Positions 33,183 to 42,408 of a DNA stretch of 64,000 bases are shown one piece after another. The DNA is from Candidatus Sulfuritelmatomonas gaucii (GTDB lineage Bacteria > Acidobacteriota > Terriglobia > Terriglobales > Acidobacteriaceae). The translations under genes and the position numbers were made by a program. Location: the NCBI GenBank assembly GCA_900290245.1, contig OKRB01000086.1:57868-121867 (forward strand). Reading direction: 5' to 3'. The notes beneath the pieces were generated by a model. That model saw nothing but the letters and a program-made list of their open reading frames with translations. It was not told the DNA's origin and searched no databases. The stretch's first letter is position 1; every line of letters starts with the position of its first letter.

Positions 33183-34781
33183 TCAGGGAGCCGTTTCCAC
33201 CGGGCTCACGGTCACTCCGCTTTGCTTGAAGTCAAAGTGCAGGATCCAGACGCTGGCGACGGCCTGGCCCTCGACCTGGGCGGGTTTGAAGGTCCAATGC
33301 CGTGCGGCGTCGATGGCCTTGCCGCCGAAGTATTTGCTGGGTCCTGCGGATTCAAACCCGGCGTCAGTCACTCTGCCCGTGGCATCGACTGAAACGCGCA
33401 CTGCCACTTTCACGGTGCCCGAGATGGTTCGCAGGGCGCCGGCCAACACGTCCGGCTCAACCTGCTGCGCCACGGCACCTTTCGAAGCTCCGCTGCCTGA
33501 CGGCTGCGATGCTGCTGGCTGAGGTTGAGAGGGCGGCACAGTCGGCGTTGACGCTGCGGGTGCGGCAGTAGCTGACGATTGCGACGGCGGTGCTATCGAC
33601 GCGGCGGCTGAATCCTGCGATGCCGGGACGGGCGCAGGTACCGCAGCCGAAGCAGCGGACTGATCCCGCTTTGATGTCTCGGCGGAAGATTGCGGGGGAG
33701 CCGCTTGTGGAGCGGGAGCCGCGGCCTGCGATGTGGGCAAAGCATTCTGAGCTTGCGGCGCAGGCTGCGACGGTGGCTTGTGGTTCGAGCGGATTGCCCA
33801 CACGACCAATGTCAGAATCAGGAGGGTCACAACGGCCGTCGAAACCACCACGCGACGCCTGGGAGCAGCCAGTGCAGCGGCGATGGCGGGCTTCAGTGCG
33901 GCGGCGATAGCGGGCTTCACCGACGCGAGGGGAGGGCTGGCGGGCTCGGCGGGTTCTTCGGGCCTGGTTTTGAATTCGAGGACCGCTTTCTTCTTCACGG
34001 GCGGAAGAACTGCGCCGGGGTCCAGCCGCATTCTGATCTGGTCAAGAGTGCAGCGCCGCGCGGGATCTTTGCGGAGACATTCTTGCGCGACGGTCGCAAA
34101 GGGTTCGGGGACAGAATCAGACACGGCAGGTTCAGCCGCTGCCGCTCCGTACCATGCGGGCGGGCGCTGCGTGAGAATCTCAACCAACGTGGCGCCGAGC
34201 GCCCACACGTCGGCCGATGTGCCGATGCGTCCCTGGATCGTCTCCGGCGCATCGTAGATGGTTCGCTCGATGGAGGGCTTGCCGATTGCGCCCGCGAGAA
34301 TCAGACCGTCTGCGGAGAGCTTTAACCGGTCGCCGACAGCCATGATGTTTGAAGGTTTGAGGCGGCCGTGGACAAAGCCCTTGGCGTGGAGATATGCGAG
34401 GGCATCCACCGCAGGGCCGAGCATTTCTCTCGCCTCCTCGGGAGTCAAAGCGCGTTCCGGAATAATCTCGGCGAGGACTTCGTCGGCGTACTCGGTGACA
34501 ACGTAGAGCATGGGCGAGGAGTCGATCTCGCAACGCCCGCTGGCAAATACCTTGATGAGATGGGGATGGGAGAGGTTCGCGGCAGCCAGCCAGCCTGACA
34601 TGCGTGTTTCCGCGTCGCCCGAGCTGGCGGGAACGAGCTTGACGGTGGCTTTTTGCGATGGATCGCCGAATTCGGTCAGGTAGGTTTCCACCCCGCGGGA
34701 GCTGCTCAGCCATCGGAGAAGGGTGAATCGGCCGCTGACGACACGTCCGACAAAATCACCGTGAATTGCTGTTGCGCTCAT
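33183..34781 (-). CDS. Pseudokinase-TM-TonB C-terminal fusion protein
   Basis: 532 residues. Residues ~10-255 have a protein-kinase fold (VSGRFTLLRWL, ATVKLV with Lys48, HPHLIKVFASG, TIYDAPE, SADVWALGATLVEILTQRPP). The Gly-rich loop is lost, HRDLKPSN reads HGRLKPSN (138-145) and DFG reads ADG (157-159), so both catalytic Asp residues are missing. A transmembrane helix (~311-330) follows, then a ~100-residue Pro/Ala/Ser linker and a TonB_C domain (VRVSVDATGRVTDAGFESAG, AIDAARHWTFKPAQVEGQAV). A cytoplasmic pseudokinase is thus joined to a periplasmic TonB-like domain. The ATG at 34781 was chosen over an upstream TTG. Confidence 0.87.
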   Translation of the reverse strand: MSATAIHGDFVGRVVSGRFTLLRWLSSSRGVETYLTEFGDPSQKATVKLVPASSGDAETRMSGWLAAANLSHPHLIKVFASGRCEIDSSPMLYVVTEYADEVLAEIIPERALTPEEAREMLGPAVDALAYLHAKGFVHGRLKPSNIMAVGDRLKLSADGLILAGAIGKPSIERTIYDAPETIQGRIGTSADVWALGATLVEILTQRPPAWYGAAAAEPAVSDSVPEPFATVAQECLRKDPARRCTLDQIRMRLDPGAVLPPVKKKAVLEFKTRPEEPAEPASPPLASVKPAIAAALKPAIAAALAAPRRRVVVSTAVVTLLILTLVVWAIRSNHKPPSQPAPQAQNALPTSQAAAPAPQAAPPQSSAETSKRDQSAASAAVPAPVPASQDSAAASIAPPSQSSATAAPAASTPTVPPSQPQPAASQPSGSGASKGAVAQQVEPDVLAGALRTISGTVKVAVRVSVDATGRVTDAGFESAGPSKYFGGKAIDAARHWTFKPAQVEGQAVASVWILHFDFKQSGVTVSPVETAP

Positions 34782-35000
34782 GGCAATCGCCAATCCAATC
34801 CAAATATAAGAAACATCTTAGCCCCGAAAGCGTAAAAGTAACCAGCCTATTTGAACTTTGGTAAGATAGGCGGCAAGTTATTGCTGTCGTTGCCGTTCCC
34901 CGACTTCGATTGGACATGGATCGGTGCGGATCCGGCGGACACCTGGAGCCGCAACCGGGGGCACAGTGCCAACTTGTCAGGACAGGCGCGTGTCAGGTTT

Positions 35001-35966
35001 TTAGCGCCAGTCACCCAGCACATAGTTGCCGGGCCGGTTGAAGCCCTCGCCGCGCGGACGCTGCATGGCGATACCCAGAGCGGTCATGCGATAGCCGCGT
35101 GAGCGCATGCGGTGGAACGGATCGTCGCAGGCGAGACTCACACCGGCTTCCAGTTCGGCTCCCCGCGCCAAGGCAAGCGCTTCAATGGCGTCGAGGAGGC
35201 GATCAAATCTCTCTCCGCTGCCCGGGCCGCCGCGCGCCGCAGCGAATTTGACGTAGCAGGTGTTTGCGCCACCCTCAGATCCGGGGCCGTTCATGCAGAC
35301 GGCGAAGGCGTCGAGCGATCGTTGACCATAAACCAGCGGCACCTCGCCGATGCGCTGCTTGAGGACGGCGCGGATCTCCTCGCCTAGATCGAGGCCTTTC
35401 TCCATGCTGCTTGTGAGCTTCGCGCAGGCGCCAATCGCCTGCGATTTTTCGCGGTCACTGAGCGCCGAGAGCAACACCGGCACCTTGACACCGCTTTTCA
35501 ATGTCCACGCAGGAGGCTGCGGCGTGCGTTTCATGAGCGCGGTAAGAGAGCCGGGCCAATAGCCAAATTTCTGATACAGGCCGACGTGCTTGGGACTGCT
35601 CGCAAATGTGAATAGCCCGCTGTGCCGCACGCGCCATCGGCTGAAAACCTTCATGGTGGCTGAGAGCAACTGCTGGGCGACGCCGCGGCTCCAGCAATCG
35701 GGCGAAACGGTGAGCGGACCGAAGAAACCAAAGGATCCCCACCGCGTGATGGCGTTCGATCCGAGGAGCCTGCCGTCTTCGCGCGCCGCCAGCACGACGG
35801 TGTTGCGCGAGCGCCAGCGTGGCGTGAGGAAGTCGCGGTCGCCCATGAATTCCAGCGGATTGGGGAGACCCAGGAACGTACCGAATGCCATCCGGACAAT
35901 GCGGCCTGCTTCTTCAAGCTCGTTCTCACGAAGCGGACCGATCTGAATCGACGGATTTCTAGCCAT
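35001..35966 (-). CDS. GNAT-family acetyltransferase, large form
   Basis: 321 residues. An N-terminal GNAT domain (residues ~8-150) has GSNAITRWGSFGFFGPLTVSP and SRGVAQQLLSATMKVF (acetyl-CoA loop), then FTFASSPKHVGLYQKFGYWPG. The C-terminal half contains a second GNAT-like unit (DAFAVCMNGPGSEGG, CYVKFAAARGG, LACDDPFHRMRSRGYRMTALGIAMQRP). The substrate is unknown. The ATG at 35966 has AAGAAG upstream. The 207-bp spacer 34794-35000 downstream of it shows nothing notable. Confidence 0.75.
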   Translation of the reverse strand: MARNPSIQIGPLRENELEEAGRIVRMAFGTFLGLPNPLEFMGDRDFLTPRWRSRNTVVLAAREDGRLLGSNAITRWGSFGFFGPLTVSPDCWSRGVAQQLLSATMKVFSRWRVRHSGLFTFASSPKHVGLYQKFGYWPGSLTALMKRTPQPPAWTLKSGVKVPVLLSALSDREKSQAIGACAKLTSSMEKGLDLGEEIRAVLKQRIGEVPLVYGQRSLDAFAVCMNGPGSEGGANTCYVKFAAARGGPGSGERFDRLLDAIEALALARGAELEAGVSLACDDPFHRMRSRGYRMTALGIAMQRPRGEGFNRPGNYVLGDWR

Positions 35967-36138
35967 GGTCTTCTTGCACCTTTGGTTGAGATCGTGCGGC
36001 GCTGGGGCGGGGCTCCGGGATGCGGCCGCGGGCGCGCCCAGTGTAACGCATCGCAAAGTGAACCACCATCTGTTCAAGCAAGGCGGTTACTGAGAGCGAT
36101 AAAATTTCTGCGGATCACTGCTCGCGAGGGAGAGTCTT

Positions 36139-37776
36139 ATGCGGAAGCACTGGGTAAAGATCGTGATTGCCGTCGTGGCACTGCTCGTCATCGTGTTCGG
36201 GCTGGTCCCTTTCTTCATCAACGCCGACACCTTCCGGCCGGCCATCGAGAGCCAATTGTCCAGCGCACTCAACAGGAAAGTCACGCTCGGGCATCTGAGT
36301 CTTTCCCTCATCAGCGGCAGCCTGGTGGCGGAAAACATCTCGATTGCGGATGATCCGTCGCTTTCTTCAACTCCATTTCTTGAGGCGAAAAAGCTCGACC
36401 TCGGCATTGAATTGGGACAATTCCTCTTTCATCACTCGGTGCAGATCACGAAGCTCACCATCGATACGCCGGCAATTGATTTGATCCACCTCGAAAATGG
36501 CACCTGGAACTTCTCCAGCATGGGGAATTCAGGCGGTCAGCCGTCGTCCGCAACCAGCAGCATGCCTGCCCTTTCGGTGGATGAACTGAAGATCAAGGAT
36601 GGAAGCGCAACGGTCGCTTCGGTCCCTGCGGCCGGCAATCCATTCACATGCAGCGCAATCAACCTCGACGTGAAGCATTTCTCGTTTACGAACGCATTTC
36701 CTTTCGATCTTTCGGTCAAGCTGCCTGGAGATGGAACCGTGAAACTGAGCGGGACGGCAGGGCCCATTGCGCAGCAAGACGCTTCGAAAACGCCCTTTCA
36801 GGCGACGCTCGAGATCAAGCATTTTGATCCGGTCGCAGCCAATGCGGTTCAGGCCAGCGATGGAATTGCCATGGTCGCGGACCTGGACGCGAAGATCGCG
36901 TCAGACGGCGGAAACCTGTCGAGCACGGGAAAGATCACGGCATCGCAATTGAAGCTGGCGCGTAACGGATCCCCCGCTCCGCAGCCGGTGGACATCGACT
37001 TCGCAATCTCCGACAACCTCGACACGCGCGCGGGAAAGGTATCGGACCTGGCAATTCACTCGGGCACGGCCGCCGTCCAGATCAACGGAAGCTACCAGGC
37101 GGCCATGGGGGGCGTCACGCTGAACCTGCGACTGTCGGCGCCCAATCTAGCGATTGATCAAATAGAGCAGTTGCTGCCGGCCGCGGGCATCAATCTGCCA
37201 AGCGGCTCCAAACTGAAAGGCGGCTCGCTCACGGCAAACCTCACCATCACGGGTCCGGCAAGCGCAATGACGATTGCCGGACCGGTCGAGGTCGACAACA
37301 CGCAACTTGCGGGCTTCGACCTCGGATCGAAAATCCAAGGCTTGAATCCGCTGGGAGGAACAGGCGGCGGCACGCAAATCGAGAAGGTGAGCACGGACGT
37401 GAACTCTTCGCCGCAGATGACCAGCTTTAACAACATCGTTGCGTCTGTTCCGGCCATCGGGACTGCAACCGGAAGCGGCACCATTTCTCCCTCAGAGGCG
37501 CTGAACTTTCAACTGGTCGCCAAGTTCAACAATGCATCCGCGTTGGGGTCGGCTGCCAACGCGGGGTTGAACACCGTTGCCAGCCTGCTCGGCAATCGCT
37601 CCAATACCGCGGCAAACAGCGGCATTCCGCTGACGGTCACAGGGAAAGCGTCGAGTCCGTCAATCCGCGCGAACATCGGAGCCATGGTGAAGCAACAGGC
37701 GGGCGGATTGTTTGGAAGCTCCGACGGAAAGCAAAACAACACGGTCAACAAGCTGAAGGGGCTGTTGGGGAAGTGA
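36139..37776 (+). CDS. AsmA-family inner-membrane-anchored protein
   Basis: 545 residues. One N-terminal transmembrane helix (VKIVIAVVALLVIVFGLVPFFI) is followed directly by the AsmA_N signature NADTFRPAIESQLSSALNRKVTLGHLSLSLISGSLVAENISIADDP. Long beta-rich periplasmic regions follow, then a C-terminal AsmA_2-like part (GGVTLNLRLSAPNLAIDQIEQLLPAAGI, GSLTANLTITGPASAMTIAGPVEV). AsmA proteins are thought to move phospholipids between membranes as bridge-like tubes. It is divergent from the GNAT gene and appears to be a single-gene transcript. Confidence 0.87.
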   Translation: MRKHWVKIVIAVVALLVIVFGLVPFFINADTFRPAIESQLSSALNRKVTLGHLSLSLISGSLVAENISIADDPSLSSTPFLEAKKLDLGIELGQFLFHHSVQITKLTIDTPAIDLIHLENGTWNFSSMGNSGGQPSSATSSMPALSVDELKIKDGSATVASVPAAGNPFTCSAINLDVKHFSFTNAFPFDLSVKLPGDGTVKLSGTAGPIAQQDASKTPFQATLEIKHFDPVAANAVQASDGIAMVADLDAKIASDGGNLSSTGKITASQLKLARNGSPAPQPVDIDFAISDNLDTRAGKVSDLAIHSGTAAVQINGSYQAAMGGVTLNLRLSAPNLAIDQIEQLLPAAGINLPSGSKLKGGSLTANLTITGPASAMTIAGPVEVDNTQLAGFDLGSKIQGLNPLGGTGGGTQIEKVSTDVNSSPQMTSFNNIVASVPAIGTATGSGTISPSEALNFQLVAKFNNASALGSAANAGLNTVASLLGNRSNTAANSGIPLTVTGKASSPSIRANIGAMVKQQAGGLFGSSDGKQNNTVNKLKGLLGK

Positions 37777-37920
37777 CGGGGCTGAAGCCGCGCCGTGCTG
37801 CGGTTGAGCATCGTTCCTGCGGGACCGCGATCGGTTTTGCGTTGGCTTTCCCTGCTGTGAAGGGCGGGGCTAATGAATGTTGCGGCTGCGGCGCGTAATA
37901 AGGCTCAGGGGGCCGCGTAT

Positions 37921-37956
37921 CCCACCCATTCGCGAAAAGCGCGAATGGATGGGGCA
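37921..37956. repeat. GGATGGGGCA-tail hairpin, tandem copy 1
   Basis: CCCACCCATTCGCG, AAAAG loop, CGCGAATGGATGGGGCA. The CATTCGCG/CGCGAATG stem is perfect. Confidence 0.85.
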
Positions 37957-37973
37957 ACTGGAGCGCTGCGTAA

Positions 37974-38009
37974 CCCACGCTTTCGCAAAAGGCGCGAAAG
38001 GATGGGGCA
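37974..38009. repeat. GGATGGGGCA-tail hairpin, tandem copy 2
   Basis: CCCACGCTTTCGC, AAAAGGC loop, GCGAAAGGATGGGGCA. The CTTTCGC/GCGAAAG stem differs from copy 1 on both arms, preserving pairing. Confidence 0.85.
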
Positions 38010-38120
38010 ACCGGGGCGACAACAAGGACGGGGCGTCGAAATTCTGGATGTTACAAATCTGTTAAAATTGAAATGCAAGGATTTCGGTCCAGTTGCTTAA
38101 GTCCCGCCGAAACGATCCCC

Positions 38121-38648
38121 ATGATGCTCTTCCTGATGCGCCACGCCAACGCCGGAACCGTCCGCGAAAACCTCGAATTGGATACCAAACGGGGTCTCGT
38201 AAAGGAGGGGAAGGAACAGTGCATGCTGATGGCGCGGCTGCTGGGGGCCCTCAAGGTCCCCATTGACGTGATTGTCTCGAGCCCGTTGAAGCGCGCCCGG
38301 CAGACGGCGCAACTGGTGGGAACTGAGTTGGGGTACGAGGCCCAGGTGGAAGTGAGTCCGGCGCTGGGATTGAATGCGAGCTATGCGGACTTCCAGCGGC
38401 TGCTGGAGAAATATGCCGACCGCGAGGGGGTGCTGGTGGTCGGACACAATCCCAACATTTTTCAGTTTCTCGGCCGCCTGATTACCGGCAACGGCGGCGC
38501 GGCGATCCGCATGAGGAAAGGTTCGATCGCATGCGTTCGCGCAGATCGTCATCCGCCGCGGTTGCAGTGGCTTCTGGATCCGCGCACGGCGCGAGCGGTT
38601 TACGCCACCGTGACAAAGAGCTCGCGTCCGAAGACTTCGCGAAAGTAG
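38121..38648 (+). CDS. sixA: SixA-type phosphohistidine phosphatase
   Basis: 175-residue histidine-phosphatase (RHG) protein. The catalytic RHA is at residues 7-9 (LFLMRHANAG), followed by SSPLKRARQTAQLV and the second His in VLVVGHNPN. In E. coli SixA removes phosphate from the ArcB HPt domain and nitrogen-PTS proteins; the target here is unknown. The ATG at 38121 was set by family similarity, since no strong ribosome site is present. Its last 49 bases overlap the convergent ppx gene, and both C-termini look normal, so the overlap seems genuine. Confidence 0.87.
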   Translation: MMLFLMRHANAGTVRENLELDTKRGLVKEGKEQCMLMARLLGALKVPIDVIVSSPLKRARQTAQLVGTELGYEAQVEVSPALGLNASYADFQRLLEKYADREGVLVVGHNPNIFQFLGRLITGNGGAAIRMRKGSIACVRADRHPPRLQWLLDPRTARAVYATVTKSSRPKTSRK

Positions 38649-40189
38649 CCTGACTCTTTGCGCAGCGACCACAACTCCAGTTCCGCGCCGGTGCGCCCCG
38701 GATACAACTCCAGGTAGACGCGCTTCGGGTAGAGCCTTGTGCCGACGCGGAGAACGTCGGAGGCGCGGTCCTGATTTAATGCTACGGCCATGCGCAACAA
38801 CACCACGGCGCGTTGCACGTTCTTGTGCTCTTCAGAAGGAATGTTGCGCAGGGCGCGATCGCCGGGCTGGGGGCGGCTTTTGCCAAGATAGCGGGCGATG
38901 GCTGAGACCAGCGTTCGCTGCAGCTGGGTATAGCCGTAGATCTCGGAGCTGGAAATAATGTACTGCGTATGCCGGTGATGGCCCTGGTGATTGATGAACT
39001 TGCCGGTGTCGCGGAGCATGGCCGCGGTGGCAAGCCAGCTTTCGTATTCGGCGGGCAGCCCGTGGAGGGACTTGAGCTCGCGAAAGAGCTGCACGGCGTG
39101 GTCGCGCACCGGTTCGGTGTGGCGGGGATCGACGCCGTAACGACGCGCCGTTGCCAGCACGCTCTCCCAGCGCTCATGCTCAAACTCGCGATGCGCTTTG
39201 GCGCGTGCATCCTGCTCGGCGAGCATCTGCGCTAGAATGCCGTCGCGCAAACCAAGCGGAGAATAGCGAAAGCCCTGCAGGCCGAAGGTCTCAAGAACCT
39301 CGGCATAGACCTGTGCACCGGCGACGATAATCTCCGCTCGGCGCGGGCCGATGCCGGGAACGGCTTCGCGCTGGGGCAGAGACATTTTGGCCAGCTTGCC
39401 GGCCAGCTTGCGCACCGCGCGCGTAGTCACCATGCCGGCGAGAATGGCGGAGCGATGCGCAGCATGATCACGGCCGGAGCGGCTCTTGCCGGCTTTTTTG
39501 CTGCTGCCCTTGCCATTTTTCGCGCTGGCCAGGTAAGCCGCGGAGAGAGCGGCGGCAGTGCCAGAGGTAGCGATGACCAGGGGAGCGCGGCCAGTCTGAA
39601 GGCGGCGATGGGCGCGGCGCAGTTCGCGCGCGATCAACTGACCCATGCGCGCCAGGCCATCGGCAGGCGGCGGATCCGTCGAGAGGAATTGCTCAGTGAG
39701 CCTGACGGCGCCGAGCGGCAGGCTCATCGTCTCCTTGATGTGCTTATGCTCGGAGAGCGTGAGCTCGCAGCTTCCGCCACCCAGATCGAGAAGCAGCACG
39801 CGGCCACCGGCTCCCGGCTCCGCACCGGTGACTCCGAGGTGAATCAGGCGGCCTTCTTCCAGGCCGGAGATAATCTCCATATTCCAGCCGGTTTCCGCTT
39901 TGACCCACGCTTGAAAGGCCGCAGAATTACGGGCATCGCGCATGGCCGAGGTAGCAACAACGCGAATGCGGTCCACTCCGTGAGGCTGCACCGTGCGCTG
40001 AAAACGCTTGAGCGTACGGAGCGTTGCGGCCATGGCCTCAGGAGAGATCAGCCCGGTATCGAAGACGCTGCCGCCGAGGCGCGTCACCTCGCGGTCTTCG
40101 GCCAAGGTCTTGAGCTGGTGTGCCTGCACCCTGGCGATCTTCAACCTGCACGAGTTGGACCCGATGTCGATGGCGGCGAAGGTAGGCAT
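38600..40189 (-). CDS. ppx: Exopolyphosphatase/pppGpp phosphohydrolase, Ppx/GppA family
   Basis: 529 residues. An ASKHA-type Ppx domain (FAAIDIGSNSCRLKIA, ISGLEEGRLIHLGV with catalytic Glu, LLLDLGGGSCEL, MSLPLGAVRLTEQF) has a Lys/Ser-rich insertion at about 228-245. A C-terminal HD-like helical domain (residues ~345-500; SWLATAAMLRDTGKFINHQGHHRHTQYIISSSEIYGY) follows. It degrades polyphosphate or pppGpp. The ATG at 40189 was chosen because MPTFAAIDIGSN is the canonical start; a longer in-frame extension (to 40975) lies over the divergent gene and is not coding. With ppk and sixA it forms a loose phosphate-metabolism group. Confidence 0.92.
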   Translation of the reverse strand: MPTFAAIDIGSNSCRLKIARVQAHQLKTLAEDREVTRLGGSVFDTGLISPEAMAATLRTLKRFQRTVQPHGVDRIRVVATSAMRDARNSAAFQAWVKAETGWNMEIISGLEEGRLIHLGVTGAEPGAGGRVLLLDLGGGSCELTLSEHKHIKETMSLPLGAVRLTEQFLSTDPPPADGLARMGQLIARELRRAHRRLQTGRAPLVIATSGTAAALSAAYLASAKNGKGSSKKAGKSRSGRDHAAHRSAILAGMVTTRAVRKLAGKLAKMSLPQREAVPGIGPRRAEIIVAGAQVYAEVLETFGLQGFRYSPLGLRDGILAQMLAEQDARAKAHREFEHERWESVLATARRYGVDPRHTEPVRDHAVQLFRELKSLHGLPAEYESWLATAAMLRDTGKFINHQGHHRHTQYIISSSEIYGYTQLQRTLVSAIARYLGKSRPQPGDRALRNIPSEEHKNVQRAVVLLRMAVALNQDRASDVLRVGTRLYPKRVYLELYPGRTGAELELWSLRKESGYFREVFGRELFVTVA

Positions 40190-40315
40190 CGTGGATTGCG
40201 GGGCGCTCCGTGGGAGAGAATCGACCTCGTAGCCAAGATACACGAAGGCGACGCGAGCGGGTCTACGCAGCGCGCGAATCCGGCTGGTATTCTGGATTGG
40301 ATCGCCAAAGTCATC

Positions 40316-42340
40316 ATGAGTCCAGACAGGAACATGGCCGTGAATATCGATTCGCGGAGAGGCATCGTTCTCGATGGCACCCGGCGTGCGCTGTCGACAG
40401 GAAGGGTATGGCTGCTCTTTGCAGCCGTCTTCCTGGCGGTGTATTTTGCATCGCTGTTTTCTCCGCCGCTGCTGGACGACGTGGATGCAGCGCACGCGCA
40501 GGCGGCGCAGAGCATGGCCGAGACGGGCGACTTGATCACGTCGAAGATCGACGGCATCCGCTATATTGAAAAGCCTCCGCTGCCCTATTGGGTTGTTGCG
40601 GGGATGTACAAGATTTTCGGCCAGAATACTTTTGCGACGCATTTGCCGAATGCGCTGGCGATTCTTGGGCTGGCGTGGCTCTCGTGGCTGTGGGCGCGGC
40701 GGGCGTGGGGCGATCGCGCAGGGCTCTACGCCGGGCTGGGCGTTCTGACTTCGGTTGGGTGTTTTCTTTTCACGCGCTTTATCATTCCCGAGTCGATTCT
40801 CGCCTTTTTTCTTTTGGCTGCGCTCTACGCGATGATTTCGAGCCTGGAAGACGGCCGGCCGCTGCGCATCTACTGGGCATGGGCCTGCGTGGCGCTCGCG
40901 CTGTTGACCAAAGGGCTGATTGCGCCTGTGTTTTTTGGCGGAGCGGCGATTCCCTACCTGCTGCTGACCGGGCAATGGCGGCGCTGGCGCGCGTTGAAGC
41001 CGGTGAGTGGGCTGCTCGTGTTCCTTGCGATCGGCGCGCCATGGGAAATCCTATGCGGGTTGGCGAATCCGGACCAGGGACATCCCGTGGGCAACCACCC
41101 CACTCTCGGAAATGTGCACGGCTTCTTTTACTTCTATTTCATCAACGAGCACGTACTGCGGTTCTTCCACCTGCGCTACCCAGATGATTACAACAAGATG
41201 CCGGGGTGGTTGTACTGGCTGGCTCACCTGGCGTGGATCTTTCCCTGGAGCCTGTTCCTGCCGGCTGCGGCCGCCGTAGCCTGGAAGACTCGCCACACGT
41301 GGCTGAAGCACTTGCGCCAGGAGGCCGGGCAGACCGTGGACTTTTACCTGGACCACGCGATGCGCGAAGACGTGGCGACGTATGTGCTGCGCGTGAAGTT
41401 CCGCGCGCGCACTATCTGGCTGCTGAGCCTGTTCTCGGCGTGGACGATGCTGTTCTTCTCGATCTCGACGAACCAGGAGTACTACACGTTTCCGGTGTGG
41501 CCGCCGCTCGTGATTCTGATTTCAGGAGTCATGGCGGAGATTGAAGAGCGAAGAAGCGCGAGCAATGGAGCGCCGGTGCTCTCGACCGCATGGCTGACGG
41601 GCGCGCAGGGAGGTTTTGCGGCGATCGGCGTATTCGCGGCCGCGGCGCTGGCATGGGGACTTTGGACGTCGCGGAATCTGCCTTTTGTTTCCGACGTGGG
41701 GACATTGCTGGCGCGTCGCGGCGTGGGCGATTACACGCTGTCGATGTCGCACCTGTTTGATTTGACGGGACCGTCGTTCGCAGCGTTGCGGCTGCCGGCG
41801 GTGATCGCGGCGATCGTCCTGTTGATCGGGCCCGCGGCGGGATGGCTGCTGCGGCTGAAGAGGAAGCATCTGGCGTCTACGATCAGCGTGGCGTTAACCA
41901 TGGCTGTGTTTTTTGTCGCAGCGCACATTGCGTTCGCGCGTTATGAGCCGATGCTGAGCAGCAAGCAACTGGCCGACACGATTATGAAAGACGGCACGCC
42001 GAACGATACGTTCATCATCTACGGAGAGCAGTCGTCGGGGTCGTCGGTCATCTTCTATACACACACGTACTTTCACTGGAGACCAGCGCTGCTGGTTCTG
42101 CCGCGATGCGGGCAGCACGGTGAAGGAACGACGCTGCTGTGGGGCTCCTGTTATCCTGACGCGCCCGATATCTTCCTGAGCAACGAGAAGCTCGAGGCGA
42201 TATGGGGTAGGGGCGAACGCAAGTGGATTTTTGCGGAAGATCCGGATCGCGACAAAGTGGAACAGGTGCTGGCGGGGCGGCTATACCCGGCGCAGACCAT
42301 CGCGGACAAAACGCTATGGACGGACCGGCCGGTGGAGTAA
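40316..42340 (+). CDS. ArnT/PMT-like GT-C glycosyltransferase
   Basis: 674 residues with about 12 transmembrane helices. The first extracytoplasmic loop PPLLDDVDAAHAQAAQSMAETGDLITSKIDGIRYIEKPPLPYWV carries the acidic pair and the E-K-P-P-L motif of the ArnT/PMT (GT39/GT83) class, which transfers sugars from polyprenyl phosphates to lipids or proteins at the periplasmic face. ALLTKGLIAPVF and NEHVLRFF are further family features. A soluble C-terminal domain (~560-674) follows the last helix. The ATG at 40316 is the best of several nearby starts (40334 is the alternative). Divergent from ppx; the hpnI-like gene is convergent. Confidence 0.82.
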   Translation: MSPDRNMAVNIDSRRGIVLDGTRRALSTGRVWLLFAAVFLAVYFASLFSPPLLDDVDAAHAQAAQSMAETGDLITSKIDGIRYIEKPPLPYWVVAGMYKIFGQNTFATHLPNALAILGLAWLSWLWARRAWGDRAGLYAGLGVLTSVGCFLFTRFIIPESILAFFLLAALYAMISSLEDGRPLRIYWAWACVALALLTKGLIAPVFFGGAAIPYLLLTGQWRRWRALKPVSGLLVFLAIGAPWEILCGLANPDQGHPVGNHPTLGNVHGFFYFYFINEHVLRFFHLRYPDDYNKMPGWLYWLAHLAWIFPWSLFLPAAAAVAWKTRHTWLKHLRQEAGQTVDFYLDHAMREDVATYVLRVKFRARTIWLLSLFSAWTMLFFSISTNQEYYTFPVWPPLVILISGVMAEIEERRSASNGAPVLSTAWLTGAQGGFAAIGVFAAAALAWGLWTSRNLPFVSDVGTLLARRGVGDYTLSMSHLFDLTGPSFAALRLPAVIAAIVLLIGPAAGWLLRLKRKHLASTISVALTMAVFFVAAHIAFARYEPMLSSKQLADTIMKDGTPNDTFIIYGEQSSGSSVIFYTHTYFHWRPALLVLPRCGQHGEGTTLLWGSCYPDAPDIFLSNEKLEAIWGRGERKWIFAEDPDRDKVEQVLAGRLYPAQTIADKTLWTDRPVE

Positions 42341-42342
42341 GA

Positions 42343-42377
42343 CAGCTTCCAGCTTTCTATTTGCAGTTTGAAGCTCG
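42343..42377. repeat. Degenerate 7-bp array after the ArnT-like gene
   Basis: CAGCTTC, CAGCTTT, CTATTTG, CAGTTTG and AAGCTCG keep 7-base register, beginning two bases after the stop codon. Confidence 0.55.
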
Positions 42378-42408
42378 CGGGTTGAGGCATGCGCTACGCT
42401 TGGGGGTT

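Larger units (their letters stand above)
37777..38120. other. 344-bp intergenic region with two tandem hairpins
   Basis: No gene. It opens with GGGGCTGAAGCCGCGCC, half of a common intergenic motif, and carries two GGATGGGGCA-tail hairpins at 37921-37956 and 37974-38009. An AT-richer stretch before sixA (38040-38075) probably contains its promoter. Confidence 0.6.

Noticed and set aside
39455-40315. Long N-terminal extension of the ArnT-like frame
   Set aside because: It is antisense to the conserved Ppx domain; family similarity of the glycosyltransferase begins only after 40316.
40190-40975. Long N-terminal extension of the Ppx frame
   Set aside because: The extension overlaps the ArnT-like gene antisense and has no domain; MPTFAAIDIGSN at 40189 is the canonical start.
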